A DNA stretch of 64,000 bases from assembly GCA_005877815.1 (NCBI GenBank), contig VBOG01000107.1, forward strand, positions 53,922-117,921, given 5' to 3'. The translations under genes were made by a program, and so were the position numbers. The number at the start of each line of letters is the position of its first letter. The first letter of the stretch is position 1. Below, one piece after another: positions 38,255-48,925 of this stretch. This stretch comes from Nitrospirota bacterium (GTDB taxonomy: Bacteria; Nitrospirota; Nitrospiria; Nitrospirales; NS-4). A model generated the notes under the pieces. That model did no database searches. It had not been told where the DNA came from and was given only the letters and a program-made list of their open reading frames with translations.

Positions 38255-40408
38255 CTACGCTTCCAGGCGGAGATGTCCGTGCATGCGCTGGTGTTCTCGG
38301 ATTTCGTCCGCGCGGGACCGGCCCTTGGACTTGAGCGATCGATACATCGCAAGGGCCCAGAGTGGAAAATACTGACTGTAGCCATGGTAGCGAAGATAAA
38401 AGACGCGGGGGAACCCTGTCCCCGTGTGCATGCCTTCCGGCCAGGATCCGTCAGCGTCTTGATGGCGAAGAAGATAGTTGACGCCGCGCATGACGCTGAG
38501 GGACTCCATCTCTCCGGCACATAACAGCCCTATCAACGCCCACGCGGTCTGAGAAGCCGTGCTGAGACCGACGCCATGCGCCTCCTCCTCAGCATAGGAG
38601 AGACACGATTCCCCCCACCCGCCGTCAGGGTTCTGTTTGGAGACGAGCCAGATGACCGCGCGACGGACATACTCCGCCTGCATGTCTTCACCGATCGCCT
38701 TGAGACCGGCCAGCACCGACCATGTGCCGTAAATATAGTTCACGCCCCACCGCCCGTACCACGAGCCATTCTCTTCCTGCGTCTTCCGGAGAAATCGCAG
38801 AGCACGCACCGCTGCCGGATGAGACAAGCCATACCCCAATGCTCCGAGCATCTCCAACTCCCGTCCGGCGAGGTCCGCCGTGCTGGGATCCAACAACGCC
38901 CGGTGATCCGCGAACGGGATCTGATTGAACAGCATCTTATTGTTGTCCTTGTCGTAGGCTCCCCAGCCGCCGTCGCTGCTCTGCATGGCGAGCGTCCACT
39001 CCGCACCCCGTTGCATGGCGATCCGCTGAAGATCGGGCTCCGGCGTCACGATCTTCGACAGCGCGATCACGACCGCAGCCGTATCATCGTTGTCGGGGTA
39101 ATATTCATTCTCGAACTGGAAGTACCAGCCGCCGGGCTTCGCGTTCGGAGAGGAGACGATCCAGTCTCCGACCTTGTTGCATTGGCGTGCTAAGATCCAA
39201 CGAGCGGCGCGGACCAGCGCCGCGTGATCCTGAGGAAGGCCGCTTTCAATGAGCGCGCTCAGCGTCAGCGGCGTGTCCCACACCGGCGAGAAGCAGGGCT
39301 GCAAATGCAACGTGTCACCCGCATGAACCTCCAGCGCTTCAATTTCACCCAATGCCTTCCGGAAGAGAGCATCGTCGGTCTCATGTCCAAGACACCGGAG
39401 TGCAATGACGGAATTGGCCATCGCCGGATAAATCGCGCCCAAGCCGCCTTCTCCCGCCATTCGCTCGAGCATCCACTCTGCAGCGCGCTCGATCGCTTTT
39501 TTCCGGAGCCCTTTCGGGACGAGCCAATCATAGACCTTGAGGGCCGCATCCAGTGTGATAAATGCGTTCTGCCACGTGAGCCAGCGCTGATCCTTTCGGA
39601 AGGGAGGCTCGCGCCTAAAGTTCACGTCCTTGCGGGGAGTCGCATACAACTCCGCGATGCCCTGTTCCATGGAGACCCGACAGACCGGCTTCGCATTAAA
39701 GATGATCAGCAAGGGGACCAGCACCGCCCTGGACCAATACGAGAGGGCATAGAGACTGAAAAAGGTATGCGGCGGCAAGAGGATGATCTCGGCCGGCATG
39801 GTCGGCAGACCGCGCCAGTCATACTGATCGAACAAGGCCAACGTGATCTTGGTAAACACATTCGCCCGAACGACGCCCCCCTTGCTGAGAATGACTGAGT
39901 GGGCTTTCTGCATAAACGGTTCTTCGGCAGAAATGCCAGCCAGCTTTAAGGCAAAGTAGGCCTTCACCGAGGCGCTGATATCCGGTGGACCACCGTGGTA
40001 AATGGGCCAGCCGCCATCCGATAATTGCGCCTCGATCAGGTGCCGAACGGCCTTTCGCTGTTTCTCCAAGTCTACGAGGCCCAAGAACCGTCTGAGCATT
40101 ATGTATTCAGAGGTCAGGGTCGTATCCGCTTCAAGCTCGTGGACCCAATACCCGGCCTCATCCTGACGGCTCAGCAACCACGCCTGTGCCCGCCGGACCG
40201 CTTCATTCAGCGTCGCTCCCTGATGGGGAATGTATCCCGATTCGCTCCACCGAGGTTGCGCGGGAGCCTGCGAGAATAAATTGGGATTGCCGCCCACGAG
40301 GCGCATCAGGCGACGCGCATTCTGTCGGGCGCGCTGCTGCATATGCGGAGGCGCCGCGGAGAGAATTCTTTCAGACCAACTGGTCAGAAGACCGAGCAGT
40401 CGCTTCAC
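38255..40408 (-). CDS. shc: squalene-hopene cyclase
   Basis: DXDD motif DNDDTAA; QW repeats such as QSSDGGWGAYDKDNN, QNPDGGWGESC and QDADGSWPEG. Confidence 0.95.
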   Translation of the reverse strand: MKRLLGLLTSWSERILSAAPPHMQQRARQNARRLMRLVGGNPNLFSQAPAQPRWSESGYIPHQGATLNEAVRRAQAWLLSRQDEAGYWVHELEADTTLTSEYIMLRRFLGLVDLEKQRKAVRHLIEAQLSDGGWPIYHGGPPDISASVKAYFALKLAGISAEEPFMQKAHSVILSKGGVVRANVFTKITLALFDQYDWRGLPTMPAEIILLPPHTFFSLYALSYWSRAVLVPLLIIFNAKPVCRVSMEQGIAELYATPRKDVNFRREPPFRKDQRWLTWQNAFITLDAALKVYDWLVPKGLRKKAIERAAEWMLERMAGEGGLGAIYPAMANSVIALRCLGHETDDALFRKALGEIEALEVHAGDTLHLQPCFSPVWDTPLTLSALIESGLPQDHAALVRAARWILARQCNKVGDWIVSSPNAKPGGWYFQFENEYYPDNDDTAAVVIALSKIVTPEPDLQRIAMQRGAEWTLAMQSSDGGWGAYDKDNNKMLFNQIPFADHRALLDPSTADLAGRELEMLGALGYGLSHPAAVRALRFLRKTQEENGSWYGRWGVNYIYGTWSVLAGLKAIGEDMQAEYVRRAVIWLVSKQNPDGGWGESCLSYAEEEAHGVGLSTASQTAWALIGLLCAGEMESLSVMRGVNYLLRHQDADGSWPEGMHTGTGFPRVFYLRYHGYSQYFPLWALAMYRSLKSKGRSRADEIREHQRMHGHLRLEA

Positions 40409-40566
40409 GATTCCCTTACACCTTCCTGCCTAATGAATCCGAGATCCCGGTGAGCAAATACGCGGCATTTCTGCAGTACGGGTATAACAAACGTCACCAG
40501 CAGTGTCAAGATTACTACGGAGCCACCCCCCGGACATCCGGGACATCGAGCGCGAGGATGACAGAC

Positions 40567-43500
40567 CTATACGGTCGTCAGGAGCTTACTGAGTCTGACC
40601 GAGACCAGGGCGGAGATTCCCGGCTCTTCCATGGTCACCCCATAGAGAGAGTCCGCCACCTCCATCGTCTGCTTGCTGTGGGTGATGACAATGAACTGGC
40701 TGTTGGATGCCAGCCTTTGGAGCACCCTCGTGAACCTCACGGTATTCTCTTCATCCAGTGGCGCATCAATCTCATCAAGCACGCAGAACGGCGTGGGACG
40801 GATCAGAAAGCTTGCGAAGATGAGGGACATCGCCGTCAACGCCCGTTCCCCCCCCGACAACATAGTGATATTCTTCAGCCGCTTTCCGGGCGGCTGGGCG
40901 ACGATATCCACGCCCGGTTCGCCCCCCTCCTCGTCCTCAACCAGAAACAACTCGGCACGCCCGCCGTCGAAGAAGGTCGTAAACATCTCGCCGAACGTTG
41001 TTTGAAGCTGTTCGAAGGTTTCCATAAACAGTTGCTTGGTCTCCCGATTGATGCGGGAGATAATGGCCTTCAGCGAGGCGACCGATTGCGCGAGATCCTC
41101 CTCCTGTTTCAGCAGGAAATCGAGCCGATCTTTCAGCTCGCGATGTTCGTCAATCGCCATGACATTCACCGGTCCCAAGTCCTGCAACCGTCCGCGCTTC
41201 AGTGCAAGCTTCTCGCGTGATGGGCCAATGTCTTCATCCCGGACCTCGTCGCCGACCTCCGACACCGCCGTTTCGAAATTCACACCGTAGGTTCCCGTGA
41301 ATTGCGCGTCATACCCTTCGAGGCGAAGCTGGGCCTCCATGCGAAGAAGCCGTACGCTCTCCTGTTCCCGGTGAACTTCTTCAAGACGCTGCCGGGCCCG
41401 GTTCCATTCGCTCTCCTGAGCACGAAGGGCGGCGACACGCAACGTCTGCGCCTCTTGATGCTCCTTTAACCGCTGTCTGGCCTCGTCCACGCCGTGAATG
41501 ATTGCAGGCAGCGACGCCTCCGTCTGCCGTCGTTCGTCGCATGCTGCCTGTCCAGCGCTCAGTAATCGTGCCGCCTCGCGCTCCAGTTCAGAGAGCCTGA
41601 CATGTCGCACCCCAATGGCGTCCTCGTGCCGGCTGATATCGCGACGCGCCTGATCGAGACGGTCGCAGAGCGTTGCTTTCTCCAATCGCACCTGTGCGAC
41701 CACGGCCTGTTGATGAGTGAACGCGTCCTCATTCGCCGCCACGTCGTTCTGCCGTTCGACCAGTCCCTGTTCGGCCGCCAGTTTTTGAGATTCCAACCGC
41801 TCGAGCTCCTCTCGGAGAGACTGCTCGGAAGCGGTCAACGCGTTCAGCTCCGCTTCGGCAGCCAGACGCTCGGCAAGCGTCGTCTCAATCCGCTGCCGCC
41901 ATTCGGTCACGTCCTCTTCAGCCCGTTGTTGGTCCTTTCGCTCGCTCAGCACAGCCATTTCCAAAGTGCGCACCTCGGCTTCCAAGGCTTCGAGCGGCAG
42001 AGCAGCCGATTGAAATGACTCTTCAAGAATCCCCCGCTCCGCCCGGGCTCTCTCAACCCGGCGTTCCAGATCTTCGATTTGTGCCGTCAGCGACAGCAGT
42101 TCCCGTTCACGGCTGATGGCGCCGACCGCCGCTCCGATAGGAGTTCCGCTCACCATTCCCTCCGGCGTCAGAATCTCTCCCTTGACCGTGACCAAGACCG
42201 CGCGCCTCGCCTCGTTCATAGACGCCCACACCGTGATCGCGCGCTCAAGACTATCCACGATGACGACGCCTGCGAGCAGGTACTGCACCAGATCTTCGTA
42301 CCCGTCCCGTGCCCGCACCAACGACAATGCTGAACCAAGGACGCCCGGCCCGTCGAATGTCACGGCAGGCGGTCCGCCAAACAGCCGTGGCCGTCGCGGA
42401 AGAAAACTGCCCCCGCCCAGTCCTTGCGCCTTCAATGTCTCTAACAGCGACACGGCCTCAGAAGGCGTTTCGATCAGCGCGCTCACGAGTCGATGGCCAA
42501 GTACCGCTTCAACGGCGGCCTCATATTCCGCGGGCACCGTCAACACCTGTGTCACCGTCTCCCCGAACCGGTCCGTGACCGACGGAGGCAAGATGACGGC
42601 GTCTTGCTTCACGGCATGCAAAGCCTTCCCTCGGGCGATCGACACGGTCAGCTTTTCCTGCAGTCGAACGATCTGCTGATCGCATTCCGCAATGTCTGCT
42701 TTCAGGCGATGGGCTGTCTCTGCATGATCACCGCGAGAGGTGCCGGATGCCGCCAATTGCGTTTCGAGTTCCTGTTTCCGAACGGTATGCGACGAAAGGG
42801 CAACAGTCACCGCATCGAGCCTCGCCCCTGCCCGGACCCGGTCCTGCTCCAGCCGTTCGACCCGTCGCGACAGTTCACCGGCCCGTGCACGATCGCTTGC
42901 GAGGCGGTTTACCGCGGCCGTTCCCGCCAGGACATGTTCCATCACGGCGGCGCGCGCCGACTCCAGCAACGCTTGGCTTTCGCGATACCGTTGTTGAGCT
43001 GCGGACAACGCGGTCTCAACCTCTGCTGCCAAATTCGATGTGAGGGCAAACGCCGCTTGCAGTTCTTCGGCCGTGACGCGAAGGCCCTTCACCTCCGTCT
43101 CCGCATCGCGTTGCTCGGTCCGAACATGCTCGACATCCGCCTCCACACGCCTGCGCTGTTCTTCGAGAAACGCAATTTTTTGAACCATGAGTTCGATGGC
43201 CGTTCCGGCTTGAGTCATCCGTGCTTCCGCAGCCGCCATCTGTTCACGTACCGCCGAAAGCGCCGTTTCGCTATGGGTCACCTCCAACTGCATTGTCTCG
43301 ACAGATGCCGCATGGCGTCCGACGACCGCCACTTCTGCACTCTCGCGCATGTCCAGCTCATTGAGGCGCCGGTCGTTCTCATGGCGTTCACCCGCCACTT
43401 CCCGGTAATCGTGGACTAAGACCCGCAACTCCAGCCGTCTGACTTCTTGACGCAGCGCTTGATAGGCTTCAGCCGCACGCGCCTGGCGCTCCAGGCTCCC

Positions 43501-44142
43501 GAGCTGCCGCTTGACCTCATTCACGATGTCCCGGACTCGCAAAAGATTTTGTGTCGTCGCATCCAACTTGCGGAGCGCTTCGGCTTTTTGTTTCTTGTAA
43601 CGGATAATGCCGGCGGTTTCTTCGATTAGCTCCCGCCGTTCGAGTGGCGAGGCTTTCAAGAGGCGGTCAATCATTCCCTGCTCGATGACGGTGTGCCCTT
43701 TGCTGCCGGCTCGGCTATCGAGCAACAAGCTCCGGATGTCTTTCAATCGGCATGGGGTCTTATTGATGAAGTACTCGCTGACACCATCGCGGAACAGCCG
43801 CCGCGTGACCATGACTTCGCGACATTCTTCCAACGAGTACGGCAAGGGGGCTGGAGCCGCGTCAGTTGGCGATGGCCCATTGTCCACTGCGCCCAGTATC
43901 AGAGAGACTTCAGTCATCCCATGGGGTTTTCGTGACTCGGTGCCATTGAAGATGACATCCTCCATACGCTCGCTTCGCATCGCCTTGGTGCTCTGCTCGC
44001 CGAGCACCCACAGGATCGCATCGAGAATGTTGCTTTTACCGGTTCCGTTCGGCCCGACCACAGCCGTAATGCCGGGCTGGAAAAACAGGCGGGATTCGAC
44101 GAACGATTTGAACCCGTTCATCTCCAATTGTTTGAGATACAT
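40567..44142 (-). CDS. smc: chromosome segregation ATPase SMC
   Basis: 1191 aa; MYLKQLEMNGFKSFVESRLFFQPGITAVVGPNGTGKSNILDAI; LSGGERALTAMSLIFA; hinge and coiled coils. Confidence 0.96.
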   Translation of the reverse strand: MYLKQLEMNGFKSFVESRLFFQPGITAVVGPNGTGKSNILDAILWVLGEQSTKAMRSERMEDVIFNGTESRKPHGMTEVSLILGAVDNGPSPTDAAPAPLPYSLEECREVMVTRRLFRDGVSEYFINKTPCRLKDIRSLLLDSRAGSKGHTVIEQGMIDRLLKASPLERRELIEETAGIIRYKKQKAEALRKLDATTQNLLRVRDIVNEVKRQLGSLERQARAAEAYQALRQEVRRLELRVLVHDYREVAGERHENDRRLNELDMRESAEVAVVGRHAASVETMQLEVTHSETALSAVREQMAAAEARMTQAGTAIELMVQKIAFLEEQRRRVEADVEHVRTEQRDAETEVKGLRVTAEELQAAFALTSNLAAEVETALSAAQQRYRESQALLESARAAVMEHVLAGTAAVNRLASDRARAGELSRRVERLEQDRVRAGARLDAVTVALSSHTVRKQELETQLAASGTSRGDHAETAHRLKADIAECDQQIVRLQEKLTVSIARGKALHAVKQDAVILPPSVTDRFGETVTQVLTVPAEYEAAVEAVLGHRLVSALIETPSEAVSLLETLKAQGLGGGSFLPRRPRLFGGPPAVTFDGPGVLGSALSLVRARDGYEDLVQYLLAGVVIVDSLERAITVWASMNEARRAVLVTVKGEILTPEGMVSGTPIGAAVGAISRERELLSLTAQIEDLERRVERARAERGILEESFQSAALPLEALEAEVRTLEMAVLSERKDQQRAEEDVTEWRQRIETTLAERLAAEAELNALTASEQSLREELERLESQKLAAEQGLVERQNDVAANEDAFTHQQAVVAQVRLEKATLCDRLDQARRDISRHEDAIGVRHVRLSELEREAARLLSAGQAACDERRQTEASLPAIIHGVDEARQRLKEHQEAQTLRVAALRAQESEWNRARQRLEEVHREQESVRLLRMEAQLRLEGYDAQFTGTYGVNFETAVSEVGDEVRDEDIGPSREKLALKRGRLQDLGPVNVMAIDEHRELKDRLDFLLKQEEDLAQSVASLKAIISRINRETKQLFMETFEQLQTTFGEMFTTFFDGGRAELFLVEDEEGGEPGVDIVAQPPGKRLKNITMLSGGERALTAMSLIFASFLIRPTPFCVLDEIDAPLDEENTVRFTRVLQRLASNSQFIVITHSKQTMEVADSLYGVTMEEPGISALVSVRLSKLLTTV

Positions 44143-44341
44143 GCGATCTCCTCTGTGAGCGGCCTTCTACCATATCTCGTGGGGAATTGTAAAGTAAAAC
44201 ACCGGATATGGGGCATGTCTCTGCACATCGCCTATCCAAGAGGGTCGCCTCTAGCGACCAAACCTTGACCCCCCAAGCACGCTTGTTTAGAATGCCACCG
44301 CTCCCGTCAGCCATACAAAAACCCCGACACCTCTCCAGTCG

Positions 44342-45388
44342 ATGAGATATTCGAACGTCTGTATTGAATCAATCGGGTATGAGTTGCCGAAACACATCGT
44401 GACTTCGGCGGAGATTGAAGCCCGCCTCAGCCCATTGTATGACCGGCTACACCTTCCTTATGGGCGCCTTGAGCTCATGAGTGGCATTCGGGAGCGGCGC
44501 TTTTGGGAGAACGGTACGAACCCGAGTGATGCCGCGACCATGGCAGGCAAGTACGCCCTGGCCCTGGCCGGTATACCTGGAAGCCAGATCGAGTGCATCC
44601 TGAACTGCTCGGTATCGCGGGATTTTCTGGAACCTGCAACGGCTGCCCTGGTGCACGCACGGTTAGGCGTAGCCCCGAAAGCCGCCGTCTTCGACATCTC
44701 CAATGCCTGCCTCGGAATGCTCAACGGCATGGTGACGCTCGGCAACATGATCGAATTAGGCCAGGTCAAAAGAGGTCTGCTTGTCGCCGGAGAAAATGGA
44801 AAACCGCTGGTTGAAACGACCATCCGGCAACTCCTTGCCGACCCGGAGATGACTCGCAAGAAGTTCAAAGATACCTTTGCCTCGCTGACCATTGGGTCCG
44901 GCGCCGCAGCGATCGTCATGACCCACGCCTCCGTCTCGAAGGACCATCACCGCCTCCTCGGCGGCGTCGCGGAGAGCGCAACGGAGCACAATGATCTGTG
45001 CCGGGGGAGCGCTGATACGGGCCTCGACTCGGACAGCGAACCCGCCATGTCGACCCAGTCGGAGGTGCTGATGAAAAGTGGATGTGCGCTGGCCGGGCGG
45101 ACGTGGGCGGACTTCAAACAGGAACTTGGCTGGACAGACGCGGAGGTGACCAGGACGTTCTGCCATCAAGTGGGCGTGGCCCATCGGCGCCTCCTGTTGG
45201 AGACCCTGAAGCTTGACCCCTCGATCGACTATCCGACGGTCGAGTTTTTGGGGAACATGGGGTCGGCATCGCTGCCCGTCACCATGGCCCTCAGCATCGA
45301 GGCCGGCCATGTGCACCGCGCGGACAAGCTTGCCCTGCTGGGCATCGGCAGCGGCCTCAATTGCCTGATGTTGGGAGTTGAATGGTAG
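44342..45388 (+). CDS. oleA: OleA, acyl-CoA head-to-head condensing thiolase-like enzyme
   Basis: ISNACLGMLNG (Cys), SRDFLEPATAALVH (Glu), CHQVGVAHR (His), FLGNMGSASLP (Asn). Confidence 0.88.
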   Translation: MRYSNVCIESIGYELPKHIVTSAEIEARLSPLYDRLHLPYGRLELMSGIRERRFWENGTNPSDAATMAGKYALALAGIPGSQIECILNCSVSRDFLEPATAALVHARLGVAPKAAVFDISNACLGMLNGMVTLGNMIELGQVKRGLLVAGENGKPLVETTIRQLLADPEMTRKKFKDTFASLTIGSGAAAIVMTHASVSKDHHRLLGGVAESATEHNDLCRGSADTGLDSDSEPAMSTQSEVLMKSGCALAGRTWADFKQELGWTDAEVTRTFCHQVGVAHRRLLLETLKLDPSIDYPTVEFLGNMGSASLPVTMALSIEAGHVHRADKLALLGIGSGLNCLMLGVEW

Positions 45389-46263
45389 CGACGTCTTTTC
45401 AAGAGCTGTATCCTTTTCAATCTCACTACCTGCCGCTCGACGGGTTAAAGTACCACTACCTGGACGAAGGATCGGGAGATCCCCTCATCATGCTGCACGG
45501 GAATCCAACCTGGTCCTTCTACTATCGACGCCTCATCGCAGAATTCCGCAAGACATATCGCGTGATCGCCCCCGATCATATGGGCTGCGGCTTCTCCGAC
45601 AAACCGCAAACCTACGCCTACCGGCTCGCGCAGCACATTGACAATCTCGATGCGCTGCTGCAACACCTGGACCTCAAACGCGTCACCCTGTGTCTTCACG
45701 ACTGGGGCGGACCGATCGGTATGGGATGGGCCCTACGGCATCCCGAACGAATCTCGCGCTTCGTCATCTTCAACACCGCGGCCTTCCCGTCATCACGGAT
45801 TCCTTTGCGCATCAACCTCTGCAAATTGCCGGTTGTCGGCGATCTGGCGATCCGCCGATTGAATGCCTTCGCGGGATTGGCACTCACGATGGCAACGGCC
45901 CAGCCCCAGCGCATGACCCGCGCGGTCAAGGACGGCTATCTCGCGCCCTATGACAGCTACGCCAACCGCATCGCACACTTGCGGTTCGTGCAAGATATCC
46001 CGATGCACTCGGGCCATCCGACATATGCGCTGATCAATGACATCGGAAAGGGGCTCGCACGCTTTCGGCAGACGCCGATGCTCATTATTTGGGGCGAACA
46101 GGACTGGTGTTTCACCCCTGAATTTCTCGAGCGGTGGGTGGAATATTTCCCGCACGCGAAGGTGCGGCGCGTCAGTGATGCCGGCCACTACGTGGTGGAG
46201 GATGCCTACGAGCGGATCATCCCATGGCTTCACGAATTCCTCGCCGCACACCCTCTGACATGA
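45382..46263 (+). CDS. oleB: OleB, beta-lactone decarboxylase (alpha/beta hydrolase)
   Basis: HGNPTWSFYYR; LHDWGGPIGMGWALRHPERI; overlaps oleA and oleC. Confidence 0.87.
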   Translation: MVATSFQELYPFQSHYLPLDGLKYHYLDEGSGDPLIMLHGNPTWSFYYRRLIAEFRKTYRVIAPDHMGCGFSDKPQTYAYRLAQHIDNLDALLQHLDLKRVTLCLHDWGGPIGMGWALRHPERISRFVIFNTAAFPSSRIPLRINLCKLPVVGDLAIRRLNAFAGLALTMATAQPQRMTRAVKDGYLAPYDSYANRIAHLRFVQDIPMHSGHPTYALINDIGKGLARFRQTPMLIIWGEQDWCFTPEFLERWVEYFPHAKVRRVSDAGHYVVEDAYERIIPWLHEFLAAHPLT

Positions 46264-47927
46264 TGCCGCTGACATCCTCGGCGGTCAGTCCGGACCTTTT
46301 GAACATCGCACGCCACCTGCCGGCGATGGCCATGCGCCATCCGGAACAGGATGCCGTCATTCATTCGAAGGACGGCTCTCGCCTGACGTTTCGTCACCTC
46401 AATGAAGATGCCGACCGGTACGCCCATGGATTAACTCGACTCGGGATCCGCCGAGGCGCTCGAACGCTGGTGATGATTCGTCCCGGTCAGGAGTTCGTCG
46501 CGGTGGCTTTCGCCCTGTTCAAGATGGGCGCGATCTCCGTGCTGTTAGACCCCGGCATGGGACGAACCAGTCTCTTGCGCTGCATCGAGGAGGTGGAACC
46601 TCATGCGTTCATCGCCGTCTCCATGGCGCATGCCGCCCGCCTCCTCCGGCCACGCGCATTCAAGAGCGTGAAGCATTGGGTCACCGTCGGCCCCCGATGG
46701 TTCTGGAGTGGGCCCACGCTCTCGCAGATCAGGGCACTGGAACGTCAATCGCGCGAGTTCCCTTGCGCCGACACACGAACCGATGAGACCGCGGCGATCC
46801 TATTTACCTCCGGCAGCACGGGGATCCCCAAAGGCGTCGTCTATGAGCACGGCATGTTCGACGCCCAAATCCGTTCGCTCCGCGAGTCTTACGGCATCAG
46901 GGAGGGGGAAATTGATCTTCCGGCGTTTCCACTCTTCGCCTTGTTCAGCGTGGCAATGGGAATGACGGTTGTGATTCCCGATATGGATTGTTCACGCCCG
47001 GCGCGGGTCAACCCCGAAACGTTCGCCCGGACGGTTTTGGAGTATGGCGTCAATCAATCGTTCGGATCCCCTGCGATCTGGGACCGCGTGGGCCGCTACT
47101 GTGCCGGAAGACAACACGTCCTGCCTTCGCTCACCCGCGTTCTCATGGCTGGAGCTCCCGCGCCGCTTCATGTCATCGAACGCCTACGACATATTCTCCC
47201 CGAATCCGGAGACGTGCACACCCCCTACGGCGCAACGGAGGCGCTGCCGGTCTCCTCCATCAGCGGCAGAGACATTCTCGGCGAAACGGCCGAACGAACG
47301 CGCGCAGGTGACGGCACCTGCGTCGGCAAGATGTGTCCAGGCATCACGCTTCGCATCATTCGCGTCTCGGAGGAACCGATTCCAGCGTGGAACGACAGTC
47401 TGGCGCTTCCGGCACATGAAATCGGCGAGATCGTCGTGAAGGGTCCTGTCGTCACACGCACGTACTATCGGAATGACCGGGCCACGTCGCTGGCAAAAAT
47501 CAAGGACGGCAATGCCTGGTGGCACCGCATGGGAGACGTCGGCTATCTGGATGACCATGGACGGCTCTGGTTCTGCGGGCGCAAGGCCGATCGCGTGGAC
47601 ACCGCAGTCGAAACCTTGTACACCGAGCCATGCGAAGCCATTTTCAACCAGCATCCGGCGGTGTCGCGCTCGGCGCTTGTCGGGGTCGGCCGCGAGAAAA
47701 CTCGACGACCGGTCATGATCATCGAGCCGCGCCGGGGCCATTTTCCGCGAAGTCCCGAGACCGCCGTGCGATTCAGTCATGAACTCCGGGAGCTCGCGAA
47801 GGGCCATTCGGTGACGTCGTCTATCACCGCGTTTCTGTTTCATCCAAACTTCCCCGTGGATGTTCGCCACAATGTCAAAATCTCCCGGGACATGCTGGCG
47901 CTCTGGGCTGAGGAGCGAATGCGGTGA
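46260..47927 (+). CDS. oleC: OleC, AMP-forming beta-lactone synthetase
   Basis: ATP/AMP motif AAILFTSGSTGIPKGVVYEHG; TPYGATEALPVS; ATGA overlap with oleB. Confidence 0.88.
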   Translation: MMPLTSSAVSPDLLNIARHLPAMAMRHPEQDAVIHSKDGSRLTFRHLNEDADRYAHGLTRLGIRRGARTLVMIRPGQEFVAVAFALFKMGAISVLLDPGMGRTSLLRCIEEVEPHAFIAVSMAHAARLLRPRAFKSVKHWVTVGPRWFWSGPTLSQIRALERQSREFPCADTRTDETAAILFTSGSTGIPKGVVYEHGMFDAQIRSLRESYGIREGEIDLPAFPLFALFSVAMGMTVVIPDMDCSRPARVNPETFARTVLEYGVNQSFGSPAIWDRVGRYCAGRQHVLPSLTRVLMAGAPAPLHVIERLRHILPESGDVHTPYGATEALPVSSISGRDILGETAERTRAGDGTCVGKMCPGITLRIIRVSEEPIPAWNDSLALPAHEIGEIVVKGPVVTRTYYRNDRATSLAKIKDGNAWWHRMGDVGYLDDHGRLWFCGRKADRVDTAVETLYTEPCEAIFNQHPAVSRSALVGVGREKTRRPVMIIEPRRGHFPRSPETAVRFSHELRELAKGHSVTSSITAFLFHPNFPVDVRHNVKISRDMLALWAEERMR

Positions 47928-48925
47928 AGGCCCTCGTCACCGGAGGCGGGGGGTTCCTGGGCCGGCATATCGTCTCCAAGTTGCTGGCACGAGGCGATTC
48001 GGTCCGAGTGCTGGGGCGTCAGGCATACTCCGATCTGGAAGCGCGGGGTGTCGAAACAATCCGGGCCGATCTGCAGAATGCGACGGCAGTTGAGCAGGCC
48101 TGCCGTGGAATGGACATGGTCTTCCATGCGGGGGCCCGGACCGCCTATTGGGGGGCCTGGCGCTCGTTCTACGGAACGAACGTTCTGGGGACGCGAAATG
48201 TTCTCGAAGGATGCCGGAAGGGCGCTGTGCGCAAACTGATTTATACCAGCACGCCGAGCGTCGTGTGGGCCCACGGAGGCCTTGAGGGAATGGACGAGTC
48301 GGTCCCCTATCCTGATCGGTATACGTGCCCCTATCCCGCTACCAAGGCCATCGCCGAACGGCTGGTCTTAGAGGGGAACGGCGTCGGTGGTCTCCTGACC
48401 GTCTCCCTGCGGCCCCATCTGATTTTCGGTCCGGGCGACCCACATCTGTTCCCTCGGATCATCGAGCGCGCGTGTCGGGGGCAATTGGTGCAAGTCGGAG
48501 ACGGCACGAACAAGGTGGATGTCGTCTATGTGGAGAACGCGGCCGACGCCCACCTGCTCGCCGCCGACAAGCTGGGGGCTGGTTCGCCAGTCAATGGTCA
48601 TGCATATTTCATTTCACAGGGAGTGCCCGTGGTGCTCTGGGCATGGATTAATGGGATACTGGAGCGGATGCAGTTCCCTCACGTCGGCCGGAAAGTGTCG
48701 TACGGAATGGCCAGGGCTGTTGGAGCGGCGATGGAGATCGCCTATACTGTGTTACCGCTGCCTGGGGAACCGAGAATGACGCGCTTCCTGGCAGACCAAT
48801 TGGCCACCTCGCATTACTTCGACATTTCCCGCGCGCGCAAGGACCTCGGCTACGAACCTCGGATCAGCACCGAGGACGGATTGGACCGAACGATCAAGGC
48901 GCTCCAAAGTGGTTCTCTAAATTGA
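47924..48925 (+). CDS. oleD: OleD, NAD(P)-dependent beta-keto acid reductase (3-beta-HSD/SDR)
   Basis: VTGGGGFLGRHIVSKLLARG; YTSTPSVVWAHGGLEGMDESVPYP...YPATKAIAE. Confidence 0.87.
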   Translation: MKALVTGGGGFLGRHIVSKLLARGDSVRVLGRQAYSDLEARGVETIRADLQNATAVEQACRGMDMVFHAGARTAYWGAWRSFYGTNVLGTRNVLEGCRKGAVRKLIYTSTPSVVWAHGGLEGMDESVPYPDRYTCPYPATKAIAERLVLEGNGVGGLLTVSLRPHLIFGPGDPHLFPRIIERACRGQLVQVGDGTNKVDVVYVENAADAHLLAADKLGAGSPVNGHAYFISQGVPVVLWAWINGILERMQFPHVGRKVSYGMARAVGAAMEIAYTVLPLPGEPRMTRFLADQLATSHYFDISRARKDLGYEPRISTEDGLDRTIKALQSGSLN

